In this document: positions 1 through 9,356 of the stretch, one piece after another
Position numbering within the stretch: position 1 is the first letter of the stretch
Layout of the letters: each line of letters opens with the position of its first letter
Source of the DNA: UBA1858 sp963976865
GTDB taxonomy: Bacteria > Pseudomonadota > Gammaproteobacteria > UBA4575
Direction: 5' to 3'
Assembly (NCBI GenBank): GCA_963976865.1
Contig: CAXBLY010000005.1
Location: forward strand, 102,474-166,473
Length of the DNA stretch: 64,000 nucleotides
Notes under the pieces: generated by a model
The model's input: only the letters and a program-made list of their open reading frames with translations
Database searches by the model: none
Told to the model about the DNA's origin: nothing
Program-made: the position numbers and the translations under genes

Positions 1-1588
1 TATTAATATGGTCGCGTTGGTAGATGGCCAGCCACGGCTATTAAATATAAAACAAATCCTGCAGGCATTTTTACGTCATCGTCGTGAAGTCGTCACGCGA
101 CGTACTATGTTTGAACTGCGTAAAGCACGAGATAAAGCCCATATCCTGGAAGGGCAGGCTGTAGCACTTGCGAATATTGATGAAGTCATAGCGCTGATCA
201 AATCATCGAACACGCCGGCAGATGCAAAAGCGGCGTTAGTAGGACAGGGCTGGGTACCTGGTGCAGTCACAAGTATGCTGGAACGTTCAGGTGCTGAAGC
301 ATCACGTCCGGATGATCTTGATGCTGCGTGTGGATTGCGCGACGGTAAATATTATCTGTCTGAAGTACAAGCGCAGGCGATTCTTGATTTACGACTGCAT
401 CGACTGACAGGACTGGAACAAGAAAAAATCGTTAAAGACTTTAGTGAGTTGCTGGAAGAGATTGCAGCTTTTCTTGCTATTCTGGAAAGTCCCGATCGTT
501 TAATGGAAGTGATTCGTGAAGAATTAGAAGAAATTAAAGAAAAGTATGGTGATGAACGCAAAACTGAAATCACCACGACTAAAGTCGACCTTGCGATGGA
601 AGATCTGATTCAGGAAGAAGATGTTGTTGTCACATTGTCGCATGCGGGTTATGCCAAAGCACAACCATTGGATGTATATCAGGCGCAAAGACGCGGTGGT
701 CGAGGTAAAGCTGCAACTTCGGTTAAAGAAGAAGATTTTGTCGACAATTTATTTGTCGCCAATACCCACGATACTATTTTATGTTTCTCCAGCCAGGGTA
801 AAGTGTACTGGCTTAAAGTGTATGAATTGCCGCAATCTGGCAGGACATCCCGAGGAAAGCCAATCGTTAATCTGTTGCCACTGCAGGAAGGCGAAAGGAT
901 TAATGCTATTCTTCCTGTGAAAGACTTTTCTCAGGACGCATACGTGTTTATGGCAACCAGCCGGGGCACGGTAAAGAAAACAGCGCTTAAAGACTTCTCG
1001 CGTCCACGAGCAAGTGGAATTATTGCTTTGGAGTTGCGCGAAAATGATCACCTGATTGGTGTGGAAATCACTACAAGTGATCACGATATCATTCTTGTGG
1101 CCAGTACAGGTAAATCAGTACGCTTCCATGAAGATGATGTTCGACCGATGGGAAGAACAGCAACTGGTGTGCGTGGAATAAAAATTGCCGATGCAGATAG
1201 AGTAATTTCTTTGATATCAATACAGCCGGACGAAATTGAAGTGCAGGTGTTGATTGGTACGCAACGAGGCTTCGGTAAGAGAACACCAGTCCAGGACTTT
1301 CCTGTGCAAAAACGTGGTGGTCAGGGCGTCATTGCAATACAGACTTCCGGACGAAATGGTGATGTAGTGGGTGCCGTTCTGGTATCAGAGCAGGATGAAA
1401 CAATGCTGATTACAGATCGTGGTACTTTGGTGCGTACACAAGTTAAAGATATTTCATCTATGGGGCGTAACACTCAGGGCGTCACACTAATTCGATTAAG
1501 TGAGGATGAGAAGCTTACTGAGGTTGAAGCAGTTCAATCCCTGTCTGGCGCTGAAGAAGACGATCAAGAAGAATCCGCACAAGAATAA
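1..1588 (+). CDS. gyrA: DNA gyrase subunit A, C-terminal part (5' end outside window)
   Basis: The reading frame is open from the first bases of the window, so this is the last roughly 528 residues of a protein normally about 850-900 long. GyrA is the breakage-reunion subunit of gyrase, which introduces negative supercoils. The visible part starts near the end of the tower/coiled-coil region and continues into the C-terminal DNA-wrapping beta-pinwheel. The GyrA box QRRGGRG, needed for wrapping, lies near 686-706. Repeated blade motifs follow, and the protein ends in an acidic tail (EEDDQEESAQE) as in other gammaproteobacteria. The catalytic tyrosine is upstream of the window. serC follows after 21 bases, as in Pseudomonas-like gene order. 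Confidence 0.97.
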   Translation, partial: INMVALVDGQPRLLNIKQILQAFLRHRREVVTRRTMFELRKARDKAHILEGQAVALANIDEVIALIKSSNTPADAKAALVGQGWVPGAVTSMLERSGAEASRPDDLDAACGLRDGKYYLSEVQAQAILDLRLHRLTGLEQEKIVKDFSELLEEIAAFLAILESPDRLMEVIREELEEIKEKYGDERKTEITTTKVDLAMEDLIQEEDVVVTLSHAGYAKAQPLDVYQAQRRGGRGKAATSVKEEDFVDNLFVANTHDTILCFSSQGKVYWLKVYELPQSGRTSRGKPIVNLLPLQEGERINAILPVKDFSQDAYVFMATSRGTVKKTALKDFSRPRASGIIALELRENDHLIGVEITTSDHDIILVASTGKSVRFHEDDVRPMGRTATGVRGIKIADADRVISLISIQPDEIEVQVLIGTQRGFGKRTPVQDFPVQKRGGQGVIAIQTSGRNGDVVGAVLVSEQDETMLITDRGTLVRTQVKDISSMGRNTQGVTLIRLSEDEKLTEVEAVQSLSGAEEDDQEESAQE

Positions 1589-1609
1589 TTTGTCAGTTAA
1601 TTATCGCTA

Positions 1610-2680
1610 GTGGATCACTGTACACATTATTTTGGGGCTGGCCCGGCTGCATTACCTGCTGAGGTGAAGCAGAAAATCCAGAAAGATATCAACCTGTATG
1701 GTGATACAGGCAATTCAATTCTTGAATTAAGTCACCGTTCTGAACAATTCTCTTCGATAATCACAAGCGCACAAAGTTTGCTGCGTAGCCTTTATGCTAT
1801 TCCGGATAATTATAAAATTATATTTATGGCGGGTGGGGCGACTTTGCAGTTTGACGCTATTCCGCTGAATCTTGTGGGCAGCGCAAAGCATGCAAGTTAT
1901 CTGGATACCGGGTTTTGGTCAAGAAAGTCAGCAAATTTAGCCCGTAAATATGTCGATGTAAAATTTGTACAAGGACTAATAGATAGCCGCGAGAAAATAT
2001 GTTGTATTGACCCTGAGCAATGGAATGTAGACCCTGAATCGGCGTATTTTCACGTCACGCCTAATGAAACTATTTATGGCGTTGAGTTTACTCAGGTAAA
2101 GAAAACCGATATTCCTCTGGTGGCGGATATGACGTCTTGTATTCTGATGCAGGATATTGATATTTCAAATTATGGCGTAGTCTACGCAGGTGTTCAAAAA
2201 ACGCTGGGTATTGCTGGATTAAGTGTAGTGATTGTACGCGAAGACTTGATTGAGCGTGTTTCAGAGACAACGCCAGAACTGCTGCGCTATGATTTGCATG
2301 TAAAGGAAAACTCGATCATAAATACCTGTCCTGTGTTTGCCTGTTATGTAACGCAACTAATGCTGGACTGGGTAAAGAGGAATGGCGGAGTGAAAGCTAT
2401 GGTAGAACAGGCAAATATGCGCGCTAGTCTTCTATATCAGGCAGTAGACTCAAATTCGAAATTTGTTAATCATGTATGCGAAAATAATCGTTCGGTAATC
2501 AACGTAGCATTTAATTCATCCGATAACGGTGTAATCAATAATTTATTGGTGGCTGCAAAAAAGGAAGGCTTGACTGGTCTGGAAGGTCATCGAAACGCGG
2601 GTGGAATTCGTGTCAGCATGTATAACGGCACGCCTATGGGTGCCGTGCATAGACTGGTCGAGCTGATTGCGCAGGCCTAG
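1610..2680 (+). CDS. serC: Phosphoserine aminotransferase
   Basis: A PLP enzyme that converts 3-phosphohydroxypyruvate and glutamate to phosphoserine in serine synthesis, and also acts in the DXP-dependent vitamin B6 pathway (pdxJ of that pathway is at 57066). The 356 residues match the family length. The N-terminal FGAGPAALP motif and the PLP-lysine region AGVQKTLG are clear. The start is a GTG, chosen because family similarity begins immediately after it; I see no strong Shine-Dalgarno sequence. It lies just after gyrA. The usual next gene, pheA, is displaced about 26 kb downstream by the polysaccharide locus. Confidence 0.95.
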   Translation: MDHCTHYFGAGPAALPAEVKQKIQKDINLYGDTGNSILELSHRSEQFSSIITSAQSLLRSLYAIPDNYKIIFMAGGATLQFDAIPLNLVGSAKHASYLDTGFWSRKSANLARKYVDVKFVQGLIDSREKICCIDPEQWNVDPESAYFHVTPNETIYGVEFTQVKKTDIPLVADMTSCILMQDIDISNYGVVYAGVQKTLGIAGLSVVIVREDLIERVSETTPELLRYDLHVKENSIINTCPVFACYVTQLMLDWVKRNGGVKAMVEQANMRASLLYQAVDSNSKFVNHVCENNRSVINVAFNSSDNGVINNLLVAAKKEGLTGLEGHRNAGGIRVSMYNGTPMGAVHRLVELIAQA

Positions 2681-2687
2681 CTAACAA

Positions 2688-2727
2688 GGCCGGAGTCGAT
2701 TGTGTCGGCCTGGCAGATCGCCAGGCC
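2688..2727. terminator. Hairpin pair between convergent genes, probable bidirectional terminator
   Basis: A perfect 8-bp stem (GGCCTGGC 2707-2714, GCCAGGCC 2720-2727, 5-base loop) lies between the convergent ends of serC and the epimerase gene. A weaker upstream arm (GGCCG 2688-2692) can pair with CGGCC 2706-2710 and would compete with it. There is no strong U-tract on either strand, so termination is inferred from position and stem strength. Confidence 0.5.
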
Positions 2728-2733
2728 AGAAGT

Positions 2734-3741
2734 CTAAATTGAGTAGTAATCTTTATACCACTTAACAAAATTAGCAATGCCATCTTCGACTTTTGTTTGT
2801 GGTTTGTAGTCTACGTCTTCTACAAGCGCTTCAACATCTGCATATGTGTCAGGCACATCGCCCATTTGTAACGGTAAAAGATTTTGGATGGCTTTTTTGC
2901 CAAGACAATCCTCCAGCACCGCTATGTAGTGTTTTAATTCTACTGGCTGATTATTACCAATATTGTAAAGTTTGTAGGGTGCTTTACTGGTGGCGGGATC
3001 AGGGTTGTCGCCTGACCAGCTTTCATTCGCAGATGGCACCTTGTCCAGTGTGCGAATAACACCTTCGACTATGTCATCAATGTAGGTGAAGTCGCGACGA
3101 TGATTGCCGTAATTGAATACATCAATAGGCTTGCCGGCAATAATATTTTTAGTAAACATAAATAACGCCATATCAGGGCGGCCCCAGGGGCCATAAACAG
3201 TAAAGAAGCGTAAACCGGTTGTGGGAATCTGAAATAAATGCGAGTAGGTATGAGCCATTAACTCGTTAGATTTCTTGGTGGCTGCGTATAAGCTGACAGG
3301 GTGATCGACATTGTTGTGTACTGAGAATGGCATATTGGTGTTAGCGCCATAAACAGAACTGCTTGATGCATACACAAGGTGCTTGACCTCATTGTGGCGG
3401 CAGGCTTCCAGGATATTGGTGAAACCCATGATGTTTGTGTCTATATAAGCATATGGATTTTCTAGTGAGTATCTAACCCCGGCCTGTGCGGCAAGATTGA
3501 CCACGCGATCTGGTTTGTGTGTTTTGAATAGATCAGCTACGCCGTCGCGATCTTCCAGATTGATGCGGGCTTCTGTGAAGTTGGCATGGTCAATAATTTT
3601 TGCCAGGCGCGCTTCTTTTAGTGTGACATCGTAGTAGTCGTTTAAATTATCAATACCGATAACTTCATCGCCTCTTTCAAGTAAGCGTTGAGATAGGTTA
3701 TTCCCGATAAAACCAGCTGATCCTGTGACAAGTACTTTCAT
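2734..3741 (-). CDS. UDP-glucuronate 4-epimerase-type NAD-dependent epimerase
   Basis: A 335-residue short-chain dehydrogenase/reductase epimerase with the N-terminal Rossmann motif TGSAGFIG and a SYK-type active site (SSSSVYG, then YAATKKSNE). The sequence, including IDNLNDYYD near the N-terminus, resembles enzymes that interconvert UDP-glucuronate and UDP-galacturonate. It would supply uronic-acid donors to the adjacent polysaccharide genes. It follows the UDP-sugar dehydrogenase on the same strand with a 22-base gap, so the two are probably cotranscribed. The exact substrate cannot be settled from the sequence. Confidence 0.88.
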   Translation of the reverse strand: MKVLVTGSAGFIGNNLSQRLLERGDEVIGIDNLNDYYDVTLKEARLAKIIDHANFTEARINLEDRDGVADLFKTHKPDRVVNLAAQAGVRYSLENPYAYIDTNIMGFTNILEACRHNEVKHLVYASSSSVYGANTNMPFSVHNNVDHPVSLYAATKKSNELMAHTYSHLFQIPTTGLRFFTVYGPWGRPDMALFMFTKNIIAGKPIDVFNYGNHRRDFTYIDDIVEGVIRTLDKVPSANESWSGDNPDPATSKAPYKLYNIGNNQPVELKHYIAVLEDCLGKKAIQNLLPLQMGDVPDTYADVEALVEDVDYKPQTKVEDGIANFVKWYKDYYSI

Positions 3742-3763
3742 TGTGTTATTTATCTATGATTGA

Positions 3764-5041
3764 TTAAAGACGTGCATCGACATCTTGTTTGGGGAAGATA
3801 TGCTTCACATCAAAAAGGATGTGCTGCTGTTTCCCTAATGCGCGAATAGCTTCTACTCCCATAGCAACGAACTCTTTATGTGAAACGGCGACAATAATTG
3901 CGTCGTAAGTATTCTTTTGAAGTTCGCTGACAGGTGTGATTCCGTATTCATGTTCTGCTTCTTCAGCATCTACCCATGGATCATACACATCGACATTGGC
4001 ATGGTAGCTGTCAAATTCTTTAATGATGTCTATGACGCGGGTATTTCGAACATCAGGACAATTTTCCTTAAAAGTGAAACCTAAAATTAATATTCTGGAG
4101 TCGACCGTATGAATTTTATTTCTTGTCATGTGTTTGACTACGGATTCTGCAACATAAGGGCCCATGCCGTCGTTGATGCGTCGCCCTGATAAAATCATTT
4201 CAGGGTTGTAGCCAATAGCCTGTGCTTTATGTGTTAGATAATAAGGGTCGACACCAATGCAGTGACCGCCGACCAGGCCTGGGCGGAATGGCAGGAAATT
4301 CCATTTCGTGCCTGCTGCTTCCAGTACCTCGATAGTATCTATGTCCATGCGATTGAAAATAAGGGCTAACTCGTTAATCAGCGCTATGTTTACATCTCTT
4401 TGTGTATTTTCAATGACTTTGGCCGCTTCAGCGACTTTAATGCTGCTAGCCAGGAATGTACCGGCAGTAATGATAGATGCATATACTTCATTGATAAATT
4501 TGGCTACTTCCGGTGTTGAGCCAGAAGTAACTTTTTTGATTGTCGGAAGCCGGTGTTCTTTATCGCCAGGATTTATTCGCTCAGGACTGTAACCAACATA
4601 AAAGTCTTTGTTGAAAGTTAGTCCTGACTCCTTTTCGATAATGGGCACACATACTTCTTCTGTGGCGCCTGGATAAACTGTTGATTCAAATACAACAATA
4701 TCATCACGAGAAATAACTTTGCCAAGTGCCGTGGATGCTTTGACCAGTGGAGTAAGATCTGGCTGTTTGTGTTCATCAATTGGTGTGGGAACCGTCACAA
4801 TATAAAAATTGCAGTCTCGCATATCCTCCAGGCTGGATGTAAAACTTAATTGGCTGGCAGAAGCGAGCTCATCAGAATCAGTTTCTAATGTTCGGTCTGT
4901 GCCATTGCGTAGTTCCTCGATTCGCTGCTGGTTGATATCAAAACCTAAAGTATTAATTTTTCTTCCAAACTCGACTGCAAGAGGTAAGCCTACATAACCC
5001 AGGCCGATGACACCGATATGTATATTGTCAATTGAATGCAT
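3764..5041 (-). CDS. tviB: UDP-N-acetyl-hexosamine 6-dehydrogenase (TviB/WbpO type)
   Basis: A 425-residue nucleotide-sugar dehydrogenase. The N-terminal NAD-binding motif is GVIGLGYVGLPLA and the catalytic cysteine lies in GGHCIGVDPYY. These enzymes oxidise UDP-GlcNAc or UDP-GalNAc in two steps to the uronic acid. Overall it reads as the TviB/WbpO branch rather than UDP-glucose dehydrogenase. The neighbouring epimerase and the distant wecB suggest production of an aminosugar uronate for the exopolysaccharide. It is transcribed away from the sugar transferase across a 292-base region that must contain both promoters. Confidence 0.9.
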   Translation of the reverse strand: MHSIDNIHIGVIGLGYVGLPLAVEFGRKINTLGFDINQQRIEELRNGTDRTLETDSDELASASQLSFTSSLEDMRDCNFYIVTVPTPIDEHKQPDLTPLVKASTALGKVISRDDIVVFESTVYPGATEEVCVPIIEKESGLTFNKDFYVGYSPERINPGDKEHRLPTIKKVTSGSTPEVAKFINEVYASIITAGTFLASSIKVAEAAKVIENTQRDVNIALINELALIFNRMDIDTIEVLEAAGTKWNFLPFRPGLVGGHCIGVDPYYLTHKAQAIGYNPEMILSGRRINDGMGPYVAESVVKHMTRNKIHTVDSRILILGFTFKENCPDVRNTRVIDIIKEFDSYHANVDVYDPWVDAEEAEHEYGITPVSELQKNTYDAIIVAVSHKEFVAMGVEAIRALGKQQHILFDVKHIFPKQDVDARL

Positions 5042-5333
5042 AGAAAATGACTCTTAAATTTGATTGGTTAAAATTTGATGTGCACTTTAGTTCAATCGGG
5101 CTTACGCATCTATGAACCTGTTATCAACTTCGGAAATATATCACAGATGATATGTAAACTTCTGTTATAGCGAAAGTTAGATGTACTTCACAAATAGTAC
5201 GCGAGTTTTTAACAGACAATAGGCCTGGTCTCAATTAAGTGATGATTTTCGCGGACAGATGAATTTTTTTTCGTAGACTTGCAGCAAATATTTAAAACCT
5301 TAACTAATCTATTTAAGTCAAGAGAGGCATTAG

Positions 5334-6743
5334 TTGTCATCTATTAAATTATTTAACCATCATATTAGCTTTCCTGTTGCCCTGCTTATTCTGGTAGAGG
5401 CCACTATTTGCTATTTGAGCCTGTTTGCGGCGTCAACTATCAGGTTTTATGACTTGGGTGGTATTCAGTATGCAAAGAATGAGTTGCTTTCTATTCAGGT
5501 GAGCGGCTTTCTGGTTTCAGTACTAGTGGTATTGGTGATGTTGGCGATGGGTCTGTATCAGGCGCAGCGTCGAGAAGTAATCTGGAATGTGCTTAATCGA
5601 ATTACAACTGCATTTATTGTTGCATCGTTAGCGCTTTCGATCATATTTTTCATGTTTCCGGATATGTACTTTGGTCGTGGCCTGTTTATCCTTACTTTAT
5701 TTATATCTTTTGTCGGCATAGTCATTACAAGAGTGATTTTTGAGTCGTGGGTAGATAAACACACGATGAATAAAAAGGTGCTGGTATTGGGTGTTGGTGA
5801 TAAAGCGGAATGGGTGAATAACCTGCGCAGAAAGTCAGACCAGCGAGGTATCTCGATTGTCGGGTTTTATAATGCCTCTTCTGAAGATGTATGTGTAGAT
5901 GAGGATCGTATTATATCGACTGAGCAGTCTCTGGATGAATACGTACTGAAAAATGGCATCGAAGAAATTATTGTGGCCATGGGCGAGCGACGAAATAAAT
6001 TCCCTGTGAAAGAATTGATTAACTGTCGATTAAGTGGCGTCGACGTGGTGGAGCTGCCAACTTTCCTGGAAAGACAAATGTCTCGCGTTTATGTTGAATT
6101 GCTTGATCCCAGCTGGATTATTTTTTCGGATGGATTTCGCCAAAACACATTAAAGTCAATCGGTACACGCACCTTCGATATATTTGCCAGCCTGTTGATG
6201 CTGGTTGCAACGATGCCGTTACTTCTGGCCGGAGCGATAGGCATTATGATAGAGAGCAAAGGCAAAGGGACTTTGTTTTATAAACAGAATCGTGTCGGAC
6301 AGGGAAATAAAACCTTTGAACTGCTCAAGTTTAGAAGCATGTGTGAAAATGCCGAGGCTGAAACAGGTGCAAAATGGGCAAGTGCGAATGATTCGCGTAT
6401 CACGCGTGTTGGCAAAGTCCTCAGAAAGTATCGCATTGATGAACTGCCGCAACTTATCAATATACTGAAAGGCGAGATGAGTCTGGTTGGCCCCAGGCCC
6501 GAGAGACCAGAATTTGTCAGTCAATTGTCAGAAAAGATTCCATTCTATAGCGAAAGACACAGGGTCAAGCCAGGGCTGGCAGGGTGGGCGCAGATGCGCT
6601 ATCCCTATGGAAGCACCGAGAACGACGCCATAGAAAAGCTGAAGTACGACTTATATTACGTCAAAAATCGCAGTTTGATTTTTAATCTGGCCATATTAAT
6701 TCAGACTGCTGAAATTGTGCTTTGGGGTAAGGGTGCTCGTTAA
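5334..6743 (+). CDS. Undecaprenyl-phosphate sugar phosphotransferase, XrtA-locus type (TIGR03013-like)
   Basis: This is the enzyme that starts the repeat unit by moving a sugar-1-phosphate onto undecaprenyl phosphate at the inner membrane. The 469 residues show about four N-terminal membrane segments, a CoA-binding-like middle domain (VLVLGVGDKAEW), one further membrane segment, and the conserved bacterial sugar transferase domain (LLKFRSM, DELPQLINILKGEMSLVGPRPERPE, KPGLAGWAQ). The start is TTG, supported by a strong Shine-Dalgarno AGAGAGG (5321-5327) six bases upstream. It is the first gene of the rightward polysaccharide group. Confidence 0.92.
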   Translation: MSSIKLFNHHISFPVALLILVEATICYLSLFAASTIRFYDLGGIQYAKNELLSIQVSGFLVSVLVVLVMLAMGLYQAQRREVIWNVLNRITTAFIVASLALSIIFFMFPDMYFGRGLFILTLFISFVGIVITRVIFESWVDKHTMNKKVLVLGVGDKAEWVNNLRRKSDQRGISIVGFYNASSEDVCVDEDRIISTEQSLDEYVLKNGIEEIIVAMGERRNKFPVKELINCRLSGVDVVELPTFLERQMSRVYVELLDPSWIIFSDGFRQNTLKSIGTRTFDIFASLLMLVATMPLLLAGAIGIMIESKGKGTLFYKQNRVGQGNKTFELLKFRSMCENAEAETGAKWASANDSRITRVGKVLRKYRIDELPQLINILKGEMSLVGPRPERPEFVSQLSEKIPFYSERHRVKPGLAGWAQMRYPYGSTENDAIEKLKYDLYYVKNRSLIFNLAILIQTAEIVLWGKGAR

Positions 6744-7055
6744 TAGCGCAAGTCTCAGGCAAGTATTCCTTTTGAAGAAAAGTGTGAATGACTTGGCAAT
6801 TTCCACGATCAAGATAACTCCAAATCCAGACAAAGGATCTTATTTACAGGGCCAGTGGGAATTTTGTGCTCATCATCCCAGTAATAGATTGGCGATTTGG
6901 GTTTAATGCACAAACTAATAGAAAACAGAGAGATACGCAGGTCACATAATTGCTGCCTATTTTGGTTTCTTAATACTAATTGGATAGAAGTCACAGCACG
7001 GTTAGGGACTTAATTATTACAATTTTGAAAAGATATAGTTAACTTGGAGACACAC
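6744..7055. other. Non-coding leader before the export genes
   Basis: This 312-base gap contains no convincing gene. It is AT-rich and probably holds the promoter of the export, chain-length and kinase group. I found no clear sigma-54 promoter or terminator. The Shine-Dalgarno GGAG of the next gene is at 7046-7049. Confidence 0.5.
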
Positions 7056-7685
7056 ATGAAAATTCAATGGAACAGTGGAGCAATTATTTCACTTGTATTT
7101 GCTGGCATTTTGGTCAGTGGGTGCGCAGCAACACCTGCGACAACAACGAAAGTGATCGCTGATGAGGTAGTGACGCCTGCGCAAGATTACAGGATTGGTC
7201 CTGGTGACTCGCTTGAGATATTTGTCTGGGAACATGAAGATCTGTCTGTTTCTGTGCCGGTTCGCCCAGATGGGAAAATTTCTACACCATTGGTCGAAGA
7301 CATGAAGGCAGAAGGTAAAACACCTTCAGAGCTGTCTGATGATCTGGAGAAATCTCTTTCAGAGTTTGTTCGAGCGCCAGTCGTGAGCGTAATCGTTCAG
7401 GAATTTAAAGGTCAGTTCAGCAACCAGATCAGAGTAGTAGGCCAGGCTGAAAACCCACAGGCATTATCATACCGTGAAGGGATTACATTGTTGGACGTGA
7501 TGATAGAAGTTGGTGGTTTGACACAGTTTGCAGCAGGCAACAAAGCTAAGATTGTACGCAGAGAAGGTGGAAAACAGTCAGAAATGATCGTTCGGCTTTC
7601 TGATTTAATGAAGAAAGGGAAGATTGATAATAACGTTGCAATGAGACCAGGTGATGTGTTGATTATCCCTGAATCAGTATTCTAG
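7056..7685 (+). CDS. Polysaccharide export lipoprotein, Wza/EpsE-like (XrtA system)
   Basis: A 209-residue outer-membrane polysaccharide export protein. The ATG at 7056 is chosen over an upstream TTG because GGAG lies 7 bases before it and a lipoprotein signal follows directly (hydrophobic segment, lipobox LVSGC). The mature part has the poly_export/SLBB pattern: YRIGPGDSLEIFVW, VRPDGKISTPL, then a soluble beta-rich domain ending GDVLIIPESVF. It is much shorter than Wza, as is usual for XrtA-locus members. It probably forms the outer-membrane exit together with the inner-membrane chain-length protein encoded next. Confidence 0.9.
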   Translation: MKIQWNSGAIISLVFAGILVSGCAATPATTTKVIADEVVTPAQDYRIGPGDSLEIFVWEHEDLSVSVPVRPDGKISTPLVEDMKAEGKTPSELSDDLEKSLSEFVRAPVVSVIVQEFKGQFSNQIRVVGQAENPQALSYREGITLLDVMIEVGGLTQFAAGNKAKIVRREGGKQSEMIVRLSDLMKKGKIDNNVAMRPGDVLIIPESVF

Positions 7686-7752
7686 AAATGTTTTATCGGT
7701 ACTTGGCTAACAATCAAATATAAAAATTACTTAAAAAGTAGAGTCAAAACTT

Positions 7753-9330
7753 ATGTTTAATTTAATATCTCAAATCGAAACTTTTTTGCGCGGTATGTGG
7801 CGCTTCAACTGGTGGGCAGTCGGATTGTCATGGTTGGTATTTGTTGTTGGCACAATTCTGGTGTTCTGGATGCCAAATCAATACCAGTCGAGTGCGAGTT
7901 TCTATGTTAAAGACAACTCTGTGATAGAACCAATTCTTGAGGGAATAACAGTCCAGTCAGATGTGGCGACACATGCATACGTTTTGAGTGAAGCTATCAA
8001 GTCTCGCTCAATCATGGAAGAGTTGATTCTTGAATCCGGTTTGAGTGAGAGACTGGAAAATGAAGATGATATGCAGGGCATGGTGGCATATCTGCAGAAA
8101 AACATAATTATCAAGACTGAACGAGAGTCACTTTATGATCTGGAGTTCACCTATGATGATCCACAGATTTCATTTGAAGTTGTTGACATTCTACTGAATC
8201 AATTCCTGAATCGTGTGTTGTCTGGGAAGTTGACAGATGCACATGTGGCTGAAGTATTTCTGGAAAAGCAGATTAATATCTACGAGCAGCGATTGGCTGA
8301 TGCTGAAAATAGGCTGGCAGATTTCAAGAAGCAGAACATAGAGAGAATGCCTGCCAACAATCGAGACTACGTATATTCGTTGCAGCAAGCCCAGTCAGAA
8401 TTGGCTGCTGCCAGAGTGCAACTGCAAATTTCCCTGGGGAAGCGTAATGAAATTAAGCGGCAGTTAAGTGGCGAAACGCCAGTTGTAGGCCTGGTAGGAT
8501 TTAATGCGCCTACGCAGACGACTTCAAGTCCTATTGCAGGTCAAATAGCGGCAGTGCGAAGCCAGCTTAGTCAGGATCTTCTCAAATATACAGAAAATCA
8601 TCCAAGGGTATTGGCTAGTAAGGCAACGTTGGAAAGTCTGGAAAGACAGCTGTTTGAAGAAAGTAAGGCGCCAAGATCTGCCGCCTCAGTAAGCCAGAAC
8701 AATGCCAGCCTGAATGCCGCGAACCCTGTTTATCAGTCTGTACAAATAGCCTTGAGGCGTGCGGAGACAGATGTTGCGACTAACCAGGCAATTGTAAATG
8801 AACATAGCCGTAAAGTTGCTTTGTTAAGAAACTCCCTGGATGGTGTGTCCGAGGTAGAGGCTGAATTATCAAAGCTTAATCGCGATTATGATATTACCAA
8901 AAATCAATATCTGGAATTAACCCGTCGTTTGGAATTGGCGCGCCTGTCTCAGGAAGCTGAGAAGGGTGATGATAGTGTTAAATTCCAGATCATAGACCCG
9001 CCGATAGTGCCAAAAGGCTCAATTGGTCCTAATCGTCCACTATTTATTACGGCAGTATTAATAATGTCGATCATCATCGGCGCAGGATTTGCTCTTTTCC
9101 TTGATCAGGCGAAGCCAGTGTTTATGACTACACATCATTTAAACCGCGAGACTAGTTTGCCTGTCTATGGCTCAGTTAGCATGAGGGTGTCCGACCAGGC
9201 CATGCGTACTGAAAGAACGACTCTGGCAGCATTCGTATTGCTGGTAGTGTTGCTTCTGGGATTCTATTCAGTCTCTATCGTCAAGCATGAAGAAGGTGCG
9301 TCACTTATCTCTTCATATGTATCAAAATAA
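7753..9330 (+). CDS. Polysaccharide chain-length determinant (XrtA system, Wzz-like)
   Basis: A 525-residue inner-membrane protein with one N-terminal membrane segment (about residues 20-40), a long periplasmic coiled-coil region rich in Gln, Glu and Ala, and two C-terminal membrane segments around 430-450 and 490-510. This is the Wzz/GumC architecture. Such proteins control polymer length and pair with a separate cytoplasmic tyrosine kinase, which is the next gene 26 bases downstream. Length and gene order fit the TIGR03007 chain-length family of exosortase loci. Confidence 0.9.
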   Translation: MFNLISQIETFLRGMWRFNWWAVGLSWLVFVVGTILVFWMPNQYQSSASFYVKDNSVIEPILEGITVQSDVATHAYVLSEAIKSRSIMEELILESGLSERLENEDDMQGMVAYLQKNIIIKTERESLYDLEFTYDDPQISFEVVDILLNQFLNRVLSGKLTDAHVAEVFLEKQINIYEQRLADAENRLADFKKQNIERMPANNRDYVYSLQQAQSELAAARVQLQISLGKRNEIKRQLSGETPVVGLVGFNAPTQTTSSPIAGQIAAVRSQLSQDLLKYTENHPRVLASKATLESLERQLFEESKAPRSAASVSQNNASLNAANPVYQSVQIALRRAETDVATNQAIVNEHSRKVALLRNSLDGVSEVEAELSKLNRDYDITKNQYLELTRRLELARLSQEAEKGDDSVKFQIIDPPIVPKGSIGPNRPLFITAVLIMSIIIGAGFALFLDQAKPVFMTTHHLNRETSLPVYGSVSMRVSDQAMRTERTTLAAFVLLVVLLLGFYSVSIVKHEEGASLISSYVSK

Positions 9331-9356
9331 TGAAATAACAAAAGCGGGATAACATC

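Noticed and set aside
5042..5333. Sigma-54 promoter between tviB and the sugar transferase
   Set aside because: I looked for the -24/-12 pattern on both strands and found no site with both GG and GC at the right spacing.
6715..6906. 63-codon frame after the sugar transferase gene
   Set aside because: It overlaps the end of the sugar transferase gene and continues into AT-rich leader DNA without any protein-like pattern.
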